Source: Flammeovirgaceae bacterium UBA2786
GTDB lineage: Bacteria; Bacteroidota; Bacteroidia; Cytophagales; Cyclobacteriaceae
Length of the DNA stretch: 64,000 bases
NCBI GenBank assembly: GCA_002352225.1
Contig: DEIA01000009.1
Coordinates: forward strand, 30,791-94,790
Direction: 5' to 3'
The notes below the pieces were generated by a model. That model was not told the origin of the DNA and made no database searches. It saw nothing but the letters and a program-made list of their open reading frames with translations. The position numbers were made by a program, and so were the translations under genes. Positions 8,581-17,129 of this stretch are shown in pieces; within the stretch, counting starts at the first letter, position 1, and every line of letters starts with the position of its first letter.

Positions 8581-11193
8581 TTACTTCTTTAAAACTCCCA
8601 AAATCTCATTCAGCTTGAGCAAGGCCTCCACCGGGCTAATCGTGTTGATGTCGATTTTTTCGAGCATGTCATGAATGGCTTTTGATTTAGGATCCATCTC
8701 AAACAAACTCATCTGGGGCGATGGTTTGGGTAACTCATCAAACTTCTTCTTTGATTCATTCTTGTGTTTATCCTTTTCGAGAAAATGCAAAATCTCGTTG
8801 GCGCGAAGTACTACCTTATTGGGCATGCCGGCCAGTTGCGCCACATGAATACCAAAGCTATGCTCGCTCCCTCCTTCTTTGAGGGTGCGCATAAAGATGA
8901 TTTTATCGCCCACCTCTTTCACGCTCACATTGAAATTTTTCACCCGTGGTAAATCTTCCGTTAGCTGATTCAACTCGTGGTAATGTGTGGCGAATAATGT
9001 TTTGGCTTTAAAATCTTTATGGTTGTGCAAATATTCTACAATCGACCAGGCAATGGAAACGCCATCGTAGGTAGAAGTACCGCGTCCGATCTCATCCATC
9101 AGAATCAAACTACGATCGCTCAGGTTATTGAGGATGCTGGCCGTTTCCGTCATCTCTACCATAAACGTAGATTCGCCCCGCGAAAGATTATCGCTTGCGC
9201 CCACGCGCGTAAACACTTTATCGATAATACCTATGGTGGCGGCTTCGGCCGGAATGTAACTACCCATTTGAGCCATTAGTACAATCAAAGCAGTTTGCCG
9301 CAGCAAGGCAGATTTACCTGCCATGTTAGGACCGGTGATAACTAAAATTTGTTGCGTTTCATTATCGAGGTAAATATCATTGGGCACGTAGCTTTCGCCC
9401 ATGGGCAATTGCTTTTCAATTACCGGGTGACGACCGGCTTTAATAGCCAGTCGTTTGCTTTCGCTGATCTCCGGTTTGTTGTATTGATTGGCTCTGGCTA
9501 TTTCGGCAAAGGCTACTAAACAATCCAGCGCAGCAATTACACGTGCATTCTGTTGTATCTGCGCTGTAAAATCTGCTGCATGCCGAACCAGTTCGGTAAA
9601 TAAGCGTTGTTCAATTACCAATAACTTTTCTTCGGCATGAAGAATCTTTTCTTCATACACTTTTAGTTCTTCGGTGATGTATCGTTCGGCATTTACCAGG
9701 GTTTGTTTGCGAATCCAATCGGTCGGCACCTTGTCTTTATTGGCATTGCTTACTTCCAGGTAATAGCCAAATACTTTGTTGTACGAAATTTTGAGCGAGT
9801 TGATACCCGTACGTTCAATCTCCCGTTTCTGAATCTGCAACAAATAGTCTTTTCCCGAAAAGGCAATGGCGCGCAATTCATCCAACTCAGCATCCACACC
9901 TTCTTTAATAATGCCCCCCTGATGAATAAGCATGGGTGCATCGTCTTTTAGTTCGTGCTCTATTTTATCAAGCAAAAACTCGCACTTATTAAGCTGGTCG
10001 GCCTGCTTTTTTAATTCGGGCGAAGAAGAATTTTCAAGCGCCTCTTTTATGGGTACAGTGGCTTTAAGTGAGCGTTTGAGTTGTAATAACTCACGCGGAT
10101 TAATCCGGCCTACTGCTACTTTAGAGATCAGACGCTCCAGGTCGGTAATCTGCGCCAGGTGTTCAAGTATTTTCTCTGATAAATTGCGATCGGTATAAAA
10201 CTGTTCTACTATGTGCAGCCGTTCGTCAATTCCCTGCTTCTCTTTAAGTGGAAGAATGAGCCACTTGCGCAGATTCCGCGAGCCCATCGGGGTAATTGTT
10301 TTATCCAGCACTTCGAGCAGCGAAACTCCCCCTTCGTTACCTGAGCTTACCAATTCAAGGTTGCGAATGGTAAATTTATCGAGCCATACATATTTATCTT
10401 CGTCTATGCGCGAGATGGCGGCAATGTGTTGCGTGTCTTTATGTTCGGTGGCTTCCAGATAATGCAGAATAGAGCCGGCCGCTATAATGGCTTCATTCAT
10501 GCCATCAATACCAAATCCTTTAAGCGAATTGGTTTTAAACTGCTGAATCAGCTTTTCGTTACCAAAATCAAATGCATACACCCAATCATCCAATGCAAAG
10601 GTGGCATATTCTTCACCAAACTGAGTATCAAATTTTTCGCGGCTGGACTTGCTGAAAATAATTTCGGCCGGGGCAAAACTCTGGATAAGCTTATACACAT
10701 AACTATCGGGGCCTTGTGCGGCATAAAACTCGCCCGTGCTAATATCCAGAAAAGCTATTCCTAAAAAACTTTTACCAACATGTACTGACGCCAAAAAATT
10801 GTTCTGCTTTCGTTCAAGCACGTTGTCGTTAAACGACACCCCCGGTGTTACTAATTCAGTTACCCCTCGCTTTACAATGCCTTTAACAAAACGCGGGTCT
10901 TCCAGCTGATCGCAAATGGCCACGCGGTTGCCCGCACGAACCAGTTTAGGTAAATACGTATCGAGTGCATGATGAGGAAAGCCGGCCAGTTCAATTTCGG
11001 AAGCAGAGCCATTACCCCGTTTGGTGAGTGTAATGTCCAGCACTTTGGCCGCTTTAATCGCATCTTCACCAAAGGTTTCGTAAAAATCGCCCACACGAAA
11101 AAGTAAAAGCGCACCCGGGTACTTTGCCTTAATAGCACTGTACTGTTTCATTAACGGGGTGTCCATTGCGCCTGCTCCTGCCATAGCCGGCAA
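8581..11193 (-). CDS. mutS: DNA mismatch repair protein MutS
   Basis: This is the full-length 870-residue mismatch-recognition ATPase. The mismatch-wedge motif is visible as DFYETF, with Phe37 and Glu39. The connector, lever and clamp regions follow. The ABC-type ATPase has Walker A GPNMAGKSA, Walker B/signature LMDEIGRGTSTYDG and the FATHYHEL switch. The C-terminus (SPVEALLKLNEILGVL) matches the dimerisation helix. It binds mispaired bases and recruits MutL. Several in-frame Met codons occur near the start (1, 4, 10 and 15); family starts close to DTPLMKQY make residue 10 also possible. Confidence 0.98.
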   Translation of the reverse strand: MPAMAGAGAMDTPLMKQYSAIKAKYPGALLLFRVGDFYETFGEDAIKAAKVLDITLTKRGNGSASEIELAGFPHHALDTYLPKLVRAGNRVAICDQLEDPRFVKGIVKRGVTELVTPGVSFNDNVLERKQNNFLASVHVGKSFLGIAFLDISTGEFYAAQGPDSYVYKLIQSFAPAEIIFSKSSREKFDTQFGEEYATFALDDWVYAFDFGNEKLIQQFKTNSLKGFGIDGMNEAIIAAGSILHYLEATEHKDTQHIAAISRIDEDKYVWLDKFTIRNLELVSSGNEGGVSLLEVLDKTITPMGSRNLRKWLILPLKEKQGIDERLHIVEQFYTDRNLSEKILEHLAQITDLERLISKVAVGRINPRELLQLKRSLKATVPIKEALENSSSPELKKQADQLNKCEFLLDKIEHELKDDAPMLIHQGGIIKEGVDAELDELRAIAFSGKDYLLQIQKREIERTGINSLKISYNKVFGYYLEVSNANKDKVPTDWIRKQTLVNAERYITEELKVYEEKILHAEEKLLVIEQRLFTELVRHAADFTAQIQQNARVIAALDCLVAFAEIARANQYNKPEISESKRLAIKAGRHPVIEKQLPMGESYVPNDIYLDNETQQILVITGPNMAGKSALLRQTALIVLMAQMGSYIPAEAATIGIIDKVFTRVGASDNLSRGESTFMVEMTETASILNNLSDRSLILMDEIGRGTSTYDGVSIAWSIVEYLHNHKDFKAKTLFATHYHELNQLTEDLPRVKNFNVSVKEVGDKIIFMRTLKEGGSEHSFGIHVAQLAGMPNKVVLRANEILHFLEKDKHKNESKKKFDELPKPSPQMSLFEMDPKSKAIHDMLEKIDINTISPVEALLKLNEILGVLKK

Positions 11194-11243
11194 AATAAAG
11201 AAAAGTAGGCAATAGGGTTATCAACTAAATTGCCAAAGTGTAA

Positions 11244-11894
11244 TTAGTTTGCTGGCTTCTCTGCCACAATCAACCACATCTTGTCTCCTTTTTCTGCGGT
11301 GCGATCTACAAACGGATCTTGTTGCTTTACAATTACGAACCCTGCCTTTCGTAAATCATCAAGGGCAAAGTTCATTCCCAGCTCGTGTTTACCTTCCTGC
11401 ACCTGGCGCGACTCCTTCCTTCTGCTCTCTGCAATCGCTTCGCATAATACTAACCGGCCTCCGGGTTTCAAGGCCGATTTAATATGCTTCAAAATTTCAT
11501 CATGGTCATCCATCTCGTGATAGGTATCCAGAATAATTACCCCGTCAACGCTATTTGGCTCCAACTTCGGGTCATCATAATCTCCTTTAATGGTTTTCAC
11601 ATTCTTGATTGACCGTTGTTTAAGAATGACATTCAGCTTATCCAGCTTTGGTTGGTCCACATCAACAGCATAAACTTTCGCAGCTTTGGCAGCCAGCTTT
11701 ACAGTCATGTACCCCTGGTGGCAACCCACATCCGCTACGTGGCTTTCTGGTTTAAGATTTAACTGTCGAATTAATTCATCAGCCTTTTGCCACCGGTCGC
11801 GATCAGCCCACGCACTTTCCTTGTAAACGTCTTTCCATGCATCCTGTGCGGTGGATGCGGTGGTGATAAAAAGGAGCAGAAGTATCTTTTGCAT
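11244..11894 (-). CDS. Exported class I SAM-dependent methyltransferase-like protein
   Basis: The 216-residue form starts at the ATG at 11894 (MQKILLLLFITTASTAQ), which encodes a signal peptide; the frame is open six codons further. The mature part is a Rossmann methyltransferase: motif I is VADVGCHQGYMTVKLA, an acidic AVDVDQ ends strand 2, and DGVIILDTYHEM and LKPGGRLVLCE correspond to motifs IV and V. SAM is normally cytoplasmic, so export is odd for this fold. The signal peptide may instead be an uncleaved anchor. The substrate is unknown. It stands alone between mutS and the split sensor gene. Confidence 0.82.
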   Translation of the reverse strand: MQKILLLLFITTASTAQDAWKDVYKESAWADRDRWQKADELIRQLNLKPESHVADVGCHQGYMTVKLAAKAAKVYAVDVDQPKLDKLNVILKQRSIKNVKTIKGDYDDPKLEPNSVDGVIILDTYHEMDDHDEILKHIKSALKPGGRLVLCEAIAESRRKESRQVQEGKHELGMNFALDDLRKAGFVIVKQQDPFVDRTAEKGDKMWLIVAEKPAN

Positions 11895-11940
11895 AATGGT
11901 TATACGCTGCACAGGATAAAATAGGTTTGTTAATTTCTTC

Positions 11941-12177
11941 CTAATCCTCTTTACTTTCTTCTGAGGTACTTGCCTCGAGCTTACTGTTAATTGATTTTAC
12001 AGCCTGATCGAGTTCATTCATACTCGCCACCAGTAATTCTCTTACCTGTTTTTCCTCTTCTGGATTTACTTTCAGGGACAGGAGGGTTAACAAACCTCTG
12101 ATCCGGCTAATGGGGGCACGCAGGATGTGGGCGTTAAAAAAAGTGTACTCCTGCATTTTGCTGTTTTGTTCTATCAA
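11941..12177 (-). pseudogene. C-terminal part of a split sensor: histidine phosphotransfer-like helix pair
   Basis: This stretch is in the same frame as the upstream 12178-12882 ORF and is separated from it only by a TAA at 12178-12180. It encodes MQEYTFFNAHILRAPISRIRGLL, which matches the dimerisation/phosphotransfer helix of Bacteroidota sensor kinases (usually FxNSHxLRxPLxxIxGL). A second helix with NELDQAVKSINSKLE follows. It ends without any HATPase catalytic domain. Independent translation would need the TTG directly after the stop or the ATG at 12156. I read it as the 3' half of a gene broken by a nonsense mutation. Confidence 0.65.
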
Positions 12178-12882
12178 TTAGTTCGTGCGAACCTGTACCT
12201 TTTCCTCCAGTTTTAATTTGAGATTCTCCAGTTGAATGTTCTGGTCGGAGATTATATCGTTACGCTTCTGAAGCGAGGTATAAAATTGATTGTTGATTCT
12301 AATTACATAAATAATTGCGGCATTAAAAAAGGCCGCCATCATGATTGCGATTATCCTAAACTGACCAATCCCAACAGGAAAGATCCCATTCAAATCCACA
12401 TTGGGGTTGTAATAAGAAAGGAATTCGGGCGAAAAAATAATAAGTCCCCAGATAAATAAGATAATCGGAAAATAAATATACTTTTCCCGGATTGGTGAAA
12501 ACATCAAATGAATTATCACCGAGGTAATCATACAATACATGGGGTAAAGAATAAAACTGCTGGGCCTTGCATTGCCAGACATGGCGGGTAAAACGTTAAC
12601 CACTCCTATCCAGGTAATGATAAAAATAAATTTTGACATGCGATGGAACCGGAGTTTGTTCAGAAGCAACCCTCCTATAACGCCAAACCAGGCCAGCCAG
12701 GGCACCGCAGTAAACCAGGTTATTTGTGATATTTTCAGGTAGTACGGCAGGTAAAAAACCAGATATCCGGTAAGCAACACCAATAGAATCGAATAGACAA
12801 CATTGGTTAATATAGTTACCCTGCGGAACTCCGTATCCATCTCCTCGGTAAGACCTATCTTAAAAGGGTTAAAATTTTTCAT
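12178..12882 (-). CDS. Membrane sensor N-terminal part, truncated by an in-frame TAA
   Basis: The 234-residue ORF has about six hydrophobic segments between residues 25 and 200. A coiled-coil linker follows (RNDIISDQNIQLENLKLKLEEKVQVRTN) and stops exactly where the phosphotransfer helix should begin. In relatives the linker continues without interruption, and the next codons here, after the TAA, do encode that helix in frame. The intact gene would give about 312 residues with a sensor membrane domain and a DHp helix pair but no ATPase domain. Sequencing error or recent inactivation are the simplest explanations. Confidence 0.7.
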   Translation of the reverse strand: MKNFNPFKIGLTEEMDTEFRRVTILTNVVYSILLVLLTGYLVFYLPYYLKISQITWFTAVPWLAWFGVIGGLLLNKLRFHRMSKFIFIITWIGVVNVLPAMSGNARPSSFILYPMYCMITSVIIHLMFSPIREKYIYFPIILFIWGLIIFSPEFLSYYNPNVDLNGIFPVGIGQFRIIAIMMAAFFNAAIIYVIRINNQFYTSLQKRNDIISDQNIQLENLKLKLEEKVQVRTN

Positions 12883-12966
12883 TTGTATTTAACCAATTAA
12901 AATCAAGCTAAGAATTTTCTTACGGGATAAAAATATTTGAAAAACTACTCTCATTAGAATGTTTCA

Positions 12967-12996
12967 TTGCATTTTCCCCAACACTATCTACATTAG
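12967..12996 (+). promoter_or_regulatory. Possible Bacteroidota-type promoter for the SRPBCC operon
   Basis: TTG at 12967-12969 is followed after 19 nt by TACATTAG at 12989-12996, one mismatch from TAnnTTTG. The spacing fits the -33/-7 pattern, and the start codon lies 21 nt downstream. Confidence 0.4.
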
Positions 12997-13016
12997 CTCT
13001 CCCTAACATCAATCCC

Positions 13017-13964
13017 ATGTCATCATACACCCGTAACGCATACACCCGTATTCTTTTGGGAATACTGGTGGCCAACCTGGTAGCTATTATTCTGGTAGGG
13101 GCAAGCAAATATCTGGTAACCTATCTGGAAGGTAACCACGCAGGTAATAGTTCGGGAGTCTTTATTTTCTCCAGCTTCATAGTGGTGCCCTTACTGATGG
13201 GCGCTATTAGTGCCTGGTACTGGCATCCGCTACAACTTAAAACTTTGGCTTACATAGGTTGGTCGGCTGTAAGTACACTTGTAGCCAGTGCTGCCAGTTT
13301 TATCTTTTTAAAGGAGGGGGCCATTTGCCTCATTATTGTTTCACCTCTGATTTTGTGTTTTACCCTGACAGGAGCTTTACTGGCCCGTACGGTTTATCGC
13401 AGAAAAAATAATACGCTCAATTCAAGTCTGGCTGGCCTGGCATTGCTGGTTCTTCTTGCCGATACATTTTCCAGCCATGAAAATGTAAGGCTTGTTTCAG
13501 ATACCCTGATTGTAAACGCTCCCATCGAAACGGTGTGGCCCCATGTAGTGGAGTATAAACCGATTACACTAGAAGAAACGTACTGGTTGTTTCAGGTTGG
13601 TATGCCCAGCCCGGTACAAAGTACGGTTGATGGCTACGAAGCTGGCGCAGGCCGGAAATGTATTTTTTCGAATGGTTACGTATTCGATGAAAAGATGATT
13701 GTGTACAAACCAAACGAAGAGTTAACCTTTGATATTCTCAGCCAGCCGCACGATCCGGAAATTATGGGGCATATTGATATTTTACGCGGCCAGTTTATTT
13801 TAAAAGATAATGGCAATGGTACTACAACCGTAATCGGAAACTCGTGGTATAAACTGTATGTGTTTCCGGGCTGGTATTTTAACCTGTGGAGTGAAAGTAT
13901 TACCCGCAATGTACACTTGCGTGTGATGGAGCATATTAAAATACTTAGCGAAAAAAATGTTTGA
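13017..13964 (+). CDS. Membrane protein with C-terminal SRPBCC (START-like) domain
   Basis: This 315-residue protein has about four transmembrane segments in the first 150 residues, then a soluble domain. The pattern VSDTLIVNAPIETVWPHVV starts an SRPBCC/Bet v1-type ligand-binding fold, continued by YEAGAGRKCIFSNGYVFDEKMI and GNGTTTVIGNSWYKL. Such domains bind hydrophobic small molecules or act in polyketide and lipid chemistry; the ligand here is unknown. It is the first gene of a four-gene overlapping operon: the next start codon lies 8 nt inside its end. Confidence 0.8.
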   Translation: MSSYTRNAYTRILLGILVANLVAIILVGASKYLVTYLEGNHAGNSSGVFIFSSFIVVPLLMGAISAWYWHPLQLKTLAYIGWSAVSTLVASAASFIFLKEGAICLIIVSPLILCFTLTGALLARTVYRRKNNTLNSSLAGLALLVLLADTFSSHENVRLVSDTLIVNAPIETVWPHVVEYKPITLEETYWLFQVGMPSPVQSTVDGYEAGAGRKCIFSNGYVFDEKMIVYKPNEELTFDILSQPHDPEIMGHIDILRGQFILKDNGNGTTTVIGNSWYKLYVFPGWYFNLWSESITRNVHLRVMEHIKILSEKNV

Positions 13965-14373
13965 CTGGATTGTTACCCATTTTGGTTTTTTAAAACACGT
14001 CCCTCTTTTACCCCATGTGTTCGATGCCTGGCTTAAACTCGTTAGCTTGTTTACGAACAAAAATTTATCAGATTACATTGATGATATCGAAGCAGAAGTA
14101 CTTTCGTGGCAACACACAGATGTGAGTGCTCATAAATATGGAGGCGTTCAATTTAATGCATTCAATCGCGAGTTGGGGCATATTCATGGTAATGGATTAT
14201 TGGATATCTTGTTTAGCCAGACGCAAAAACTTGTATTAATGAACCGCTATCCGATTCAGCATCATCATGTGTTTAAACATTCGGGTTGGGTTTCGTTTAA
14301 AATTAAAACCGTTTCGGATAAAAAGCTGGCAATTGAATTACTGCGGGCTGCTTACATCCAGAATAACTCATGA
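13957..14373 (+). CDS. DUF5519 (luciferase-domain) family protein
   Basis: This 138-residue protein carries the DUF5519/PF17648 core around GGVQFNAFNRELGHIHGNGL, with conserved Glu and two His, and HHHVFKHSGWVSF toward the end. Despite the name, luciferase activity is not implied. It overlaps the SRPBCC gene by 8 nt and the methyltransferase gene by 4 nt (ATGA), so the three are translationally coupled. The biochemical role of the domain is not established. Confidence 0.8.
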   Translation: MFDWIVTHFGFLKHVPLLPHVFDAWLKLVSLFTNKNLSDYIDDIEAEVLSWQHTDVSAHKYGGVQFNAFNRELGHIHGNGLLDILFSQTQKLVLMNRYPIQHHHVFKHSGWVSFKIKTVSDKKLAIELLRAAYIQNNS

Positions 14374-14906
14374 AAAAACTATCCCTCGAAGAACTAGGCC
14401 GTATCTCTGTTGAAGAATTTAAAGATTCTGCAAAAATTCCGGTATGCCTTTTATTAGATAATATCCGCAGCCTACATAATGTGGGTTCAGCCTTCCGCAC
14501 AGCCGATGCTTTTCGCATTGAAAAAATTTATCTCACCGGCATTACCGGCACACCCCCGCACCGTGAAATACAAAAAACCGCGCTTGGCGCTACCGAGTCG
14601 GTAGCCTGGGCGCATTTCGAAAACACATCTGATGCGCTTAATAAACTAAAGGCCGAAGGCTACACCATTGTAATTATTGAACAAACTACCGATAGCATTC
14701 CATTACAAACTTTTGAAGCGCAAGCCGGAGCAAAATATTGCCTTGTGTTTGGCAACGAAGTAAACGGAGTAAGCGAAGAAGCCATCTCTTTTGGCGATTT
14801 CGCCCTGGAAATTCCACAACTGGGAACCAAACATTCGCTAAACATTTCCGTTTGTTTGGGAATAGTATTGTGGGAAGTTTTTCGAAAAACACATTTAGCC
14901 TTATGA
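14370..14906 (+). CDS. TrmH/SpoU-family RNA 2'-O-methyltransferase
   Basis: This 178-residue SPOUT methyltransferase shows all three family motifs: NIRSLHNVGSAFRTAD (about 31-46), LVFGNEVNGVS (about 126-136) and IPQLGTKHSLNISVCLGIV (about 147-165) forming the trefoil-knot SAM site. It lacks the N-terminal substrate-binding extension of 23S rRNA enzymes and has tRNA-methylase-like length. The exact RNA target is unresolved. ATGA overlaps occur on both sides, coupling it to DUF5519 and to the glycine-zipper peptide. Confidence 0.9.
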   Translation: MKKLSLEELGRISVEEFKDSAKIPVCLLLDNIRSLHNVGSAFRTADAFRIEKIYLTGITGTPPHREIQKTALGATESVAWAHFENTSDALNKLKAEGYTIVIIEQTTDSIPLQTFEAQAGAKYCLVFGNEVNGVSEEAISFGDFALEIPQLGTKHSLNISVCLGIVLWEVFRKTHLAL

Positions 14907-15109
14907 ATACAGAACAACCAAAACAAAAACCAAATTACGTAGCACTGGGTATTTCGATGGGTACTGCCATTGGGGTTTCCGTGGGTACTGCGGTAGGGAT
15001 GGCAATGGATAATCTTGCCCTGGGTATTGGTCCCGGCATTGGAGCCGGCATTGCATTAGGCGCAGCCATAGGCTCAGCAATGCAAAAGAAAGCGAATGAG
15101 AAGCAGTAA
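14903..15109 (+). CDS. Small glycine-zipper membrane peptide
   Basis: A 68-residue protein starts at the ATG at 14903, overlapping the methyltransferase stop by 4 nt (ATGA). After a short polar N-terminus it is a long run of GxxxG-type repeats (MGTAIGVSVGTAVGMAMD, then GIGPGIGAGIALGAAIGSA), as in glycine-zipper membrane peptides, and ends in a basic tail. The function is unknown. Its position as last gene of the operon is the only context. A longer frame reading back into the methyltransferase is not supported. Confidence 0.7.
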   Translation: MNTEQPKQKPNYVALGISMGTAIGVSVGTAVGMAMDNLALGIGPGIGAGIALGAAIGSAMQKKANEKQ

Positions 15110-15166
15110 TTCAGCTTGCTTCAGGTAATCAACTTATTCCGAAAACAGTAACCGAAAACCAAACGG

Positions 15167-16285
15167 CTACTTCACAGGTACTAGTCTGTTAACCGTTCCG
15201 GGGTTTTCTGTAGTCACATAAATATATCCATCGGGGCTTTGCGCTACGGCACGCACTCTTCCAATCTTTTCAAGCATACGCTCTTCGGCAACAAATTTTC
15301 CATTGGCAACTTCTACACGAGCTACTAATTGAAAGGCCAGCGCTCCTACCAGAAAATCCCCTTTCCAGTCAGGGTACTTATCGCTGGTAACCATCGTTAA
15401 CCCACAGGGTGCAATAGACGGAACCCAGTACCGAACGGGTTGCTCCATTCCGGTTTTAGAAGTTACATCGGTAATCGGTGTACCATCGTAGTTAATCCCA
15501 TACGTAATCACGGGCCAGCCGTAGTTCTTCCCTTTTTCTACTTTGTTCAGTTCATCACCACCCCGGGGGCCATGGTCATGATCCCACAAGGTGTTGGTTT
15601 GCATATCGTAATACAATCCCTGCGGATTGCGATGACCGTACGACCATATCTCGGGTTTGGCACCTGCTGTATTTATAAACGGGTTATCAGCAGGCACACG
15701 ACCATCTTCATGCAATCTCAAAATTTTACCCAGGTGATTACTTAGGTCTTGTGCGTTTTCCTTTCTGCCACGTTCGCCCGATGAAAAATAAATGTATCCC
15801 TTTCCATCAAACACAATACGCGAACCAAAATGCACCCCTGCCGAAGTAGTGGGTTGTGCTGCAAAAAGTTCTTCCAGGTTTACTAATGCATTGCCCTGAA
15901 GTTTAGCCCGTGCAATAACGGTACCTCCTTTGTTGCCATCGGGTTTCGAGTAGGTTAAATATATCCAACCGTTTTGTGCGTAGTTCGGATGAAGCTGAAT
16001 ATCCATTAAACCGCCTTGCCCGTTATCATACACTTTGGGAACACCCGTAATTTTTTCGGGCAGCAATTTGCCGTCTTTAATAACCCGAATCTCTCCACTC
16101 TTCTCCGTTACCAGAATTCTGCCATCGGGCAAAAAAGTAATACCCCACACACTTTGCAGGCCAGAAGTAATGGTTTCAAATACAAACTTTTGTTTTTGGG
16201 TTGTGATGGTTTCTCCGGATTTGGGTTGTGCCTGAATCTGCGAAAACAAAACAGTAAGAAGAATGAAAGCAAAAATTCTTTTCAT
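15167..16285 (-). CDS. Secreted PQQ-dependent sugar dehydrogenase (GSDH family)
   Basis: The 372-residue form starts at the ATG at 16285, which opens the signal peptide MKRIFAFILLTVLFSQIQAQ. The mature protein is a six-bladed propeller of the soluble glucose/sorbosone dehydrogenase family. Markers are LQSVWGITFLPDGRILVTEK at the start, QGGLMDIQLHPNYAQNGWIYL, GVHFGSRIVFDGKGYIYFSS, SYGHRNPQGL and DHDHGPRGGDELN. His in the VHFGSR segment and the arginines of SYGHRNPQ are the usual PQQ-pocket positions. It oxidises aldose sugars in the periplasm using PQQ and Ca2+. No PQQ synthesis genes are in the window. Confidence 0.92.
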   Translation of the reverse strand: MKRIFAFILLTVLFSQIQAQPKSGETITTQKQKFVFETITSGLQSVWGITFLPDGRILVTEKSGEIRVIKDGKLLPEKITGVPKVYDNGQGGLMDIQLHPNYAQNGWIYLTYSKPDGNKGGTVIARAKLQGNALVNLEELFAAQPTTSAGVHFGSRIVFDGKGYIYFSSGERGRKENAQDLSNHLGKILRLHEDGRVPADNPFINTAGAKPEIWSYGHRNPQGLYYDMQTNTLWDHDHGPRGGDELNKVEKGKNYGWPVITYGINYDGTPITDVTSKTGMEQPVRYWVPSIAPCGLTMVTSDKYPDWKGDFLVGALAFQLVARVEVANGKFVAEERMLEKIGRVRAVAQSPDGYIYVTTENPGTVNRLVPVK

Positions 16286-16441
16286 AAAGTAGGTTGATTC
16301 AAATTTTGGCACACAAGATAAGAACATTGTGCTAAAGTTGCTTAGGTATATTTATGTTCGCCTGTTCGGCTGAAAATCTGTTAGCCAGCATCCAGTATTG
16401 TATGTAATCTTTGCACCTTTGTCTGTTATCTGATTTTAAAA

Positions 16442-16921
16442 ATGACTTCTGCTTCCATAAACGACATCCGTAAAGAATTACAACTCACGGATCCAGACGT
16501 GCTACAAGCCATTTGTATTCGGCTGGCCCGGTATAAAAAGGAAAACAAAGAGTTGTTAAATTACCTGCTGTTCGAAGCGCACAATGAACATGGGTATGTA
16601 CAACAAGTAAAAACAGAGTTGGAATTAATGTTTGAAGAAATTGCGGGCAAGAATTTATACCTGGTTAAAAAAATTCTTCGTAAAATATTACGCTACACAA
16701 ACAGGCAAATCAAATACTCAGGCCTTCCGCAAACGGAGTTAGAGTTGCGCATTTTCTTTTGCGAAAAGACTGTAGCTGCCCAAATTCCACTAAGCACCGG
16801 CACAGTTTTGTACAATCTGTATCAACAACAGTTAAAAAAAATTGGCAGTGTGCTTGGCAAACTACCTGAAGACTTACAAGGCGATTACACCACCTCTTTA
16901 AAAACGATTCGTTATGCGTGA
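16442..16921 (+). CDS. Conserved hypothetical helical protein
   Basis: A 159-residue, mostly helical and charged protein with no signal peptide or membrane segment. It begins MTSASINDIRKELQLTDPDV, and contains HNEHGYVQQVKTELELMFEEI and LVKKILRKILRYTNRQIKYS. I do not recognise a named family. It overlaps the VF530 gene by 8 nt, so the two are cotranscribed and coupled, which hints at a shared nucleic-acid-related role. That is inference only. Confidence 0.7.
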   Translation: MTSASINDIRKELQLTDPDVLQAICIRLARYKKENKELLNYLLFEAHNEHGYVQQVKTELELMFEEIAGKNLYLVKKILRKILRYTNRQIKYSGLPQTELELRIFFCEKTVAAQIPLSTGTVLYNLYQQQLKKIGSVLGKLPEDLQGDYTTSLKTIRYA

Positions 16922-17129
16922 GCAACCTAATAATCCGTTGCATGGAAAAACTCTTGAATTCATTCTTAATCACCTGGTGGCTACCTATGGGTGGGATGAA
17001 TTAGGGCAACGAATTCCTGTTAATTGCTTCCTGCACGATCCCAGCATAAAATCCAGTCTTAGATTTTTCAGAAAAACACCATGGGCGCGGAAAAAAGTGG
17101 AAGACTTATATCTGCAATCCATCAATTGA
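16914..17129 (+). CDS. VF530-family (DUF2132) small DNA-binding protein
   Basis: This 71-residue protein matches the VF530/PF09905 family along nearly its whole length, with NPLHGKTLEFILNHLVATYG, RIPVNCFLHDPSIKSSLRF and RKTPWARKKVEDLYL. The family has a compact alpha fold reported to bind DNA; its biological role is not settled. It starts 8 nt inside the preceding hypothetical gene, and its last 8 nt overlap the end of the convergent surface-protein gene. Confidence 0.9.
   Translation: MREQPNNPLHGKTLEFILNHLVATYGWDELGQRIPVNCFLHDPSIKSSLRFFRKTPWARKKVEDLYLQSIN

Noticed and set aside
14738..14902. Upstream extension of the glycine-zipper ORF
   Set aside because: It overlaps the TrmH-type gene in another frame; the ATGA start at 14903 gives a better and coupled start.
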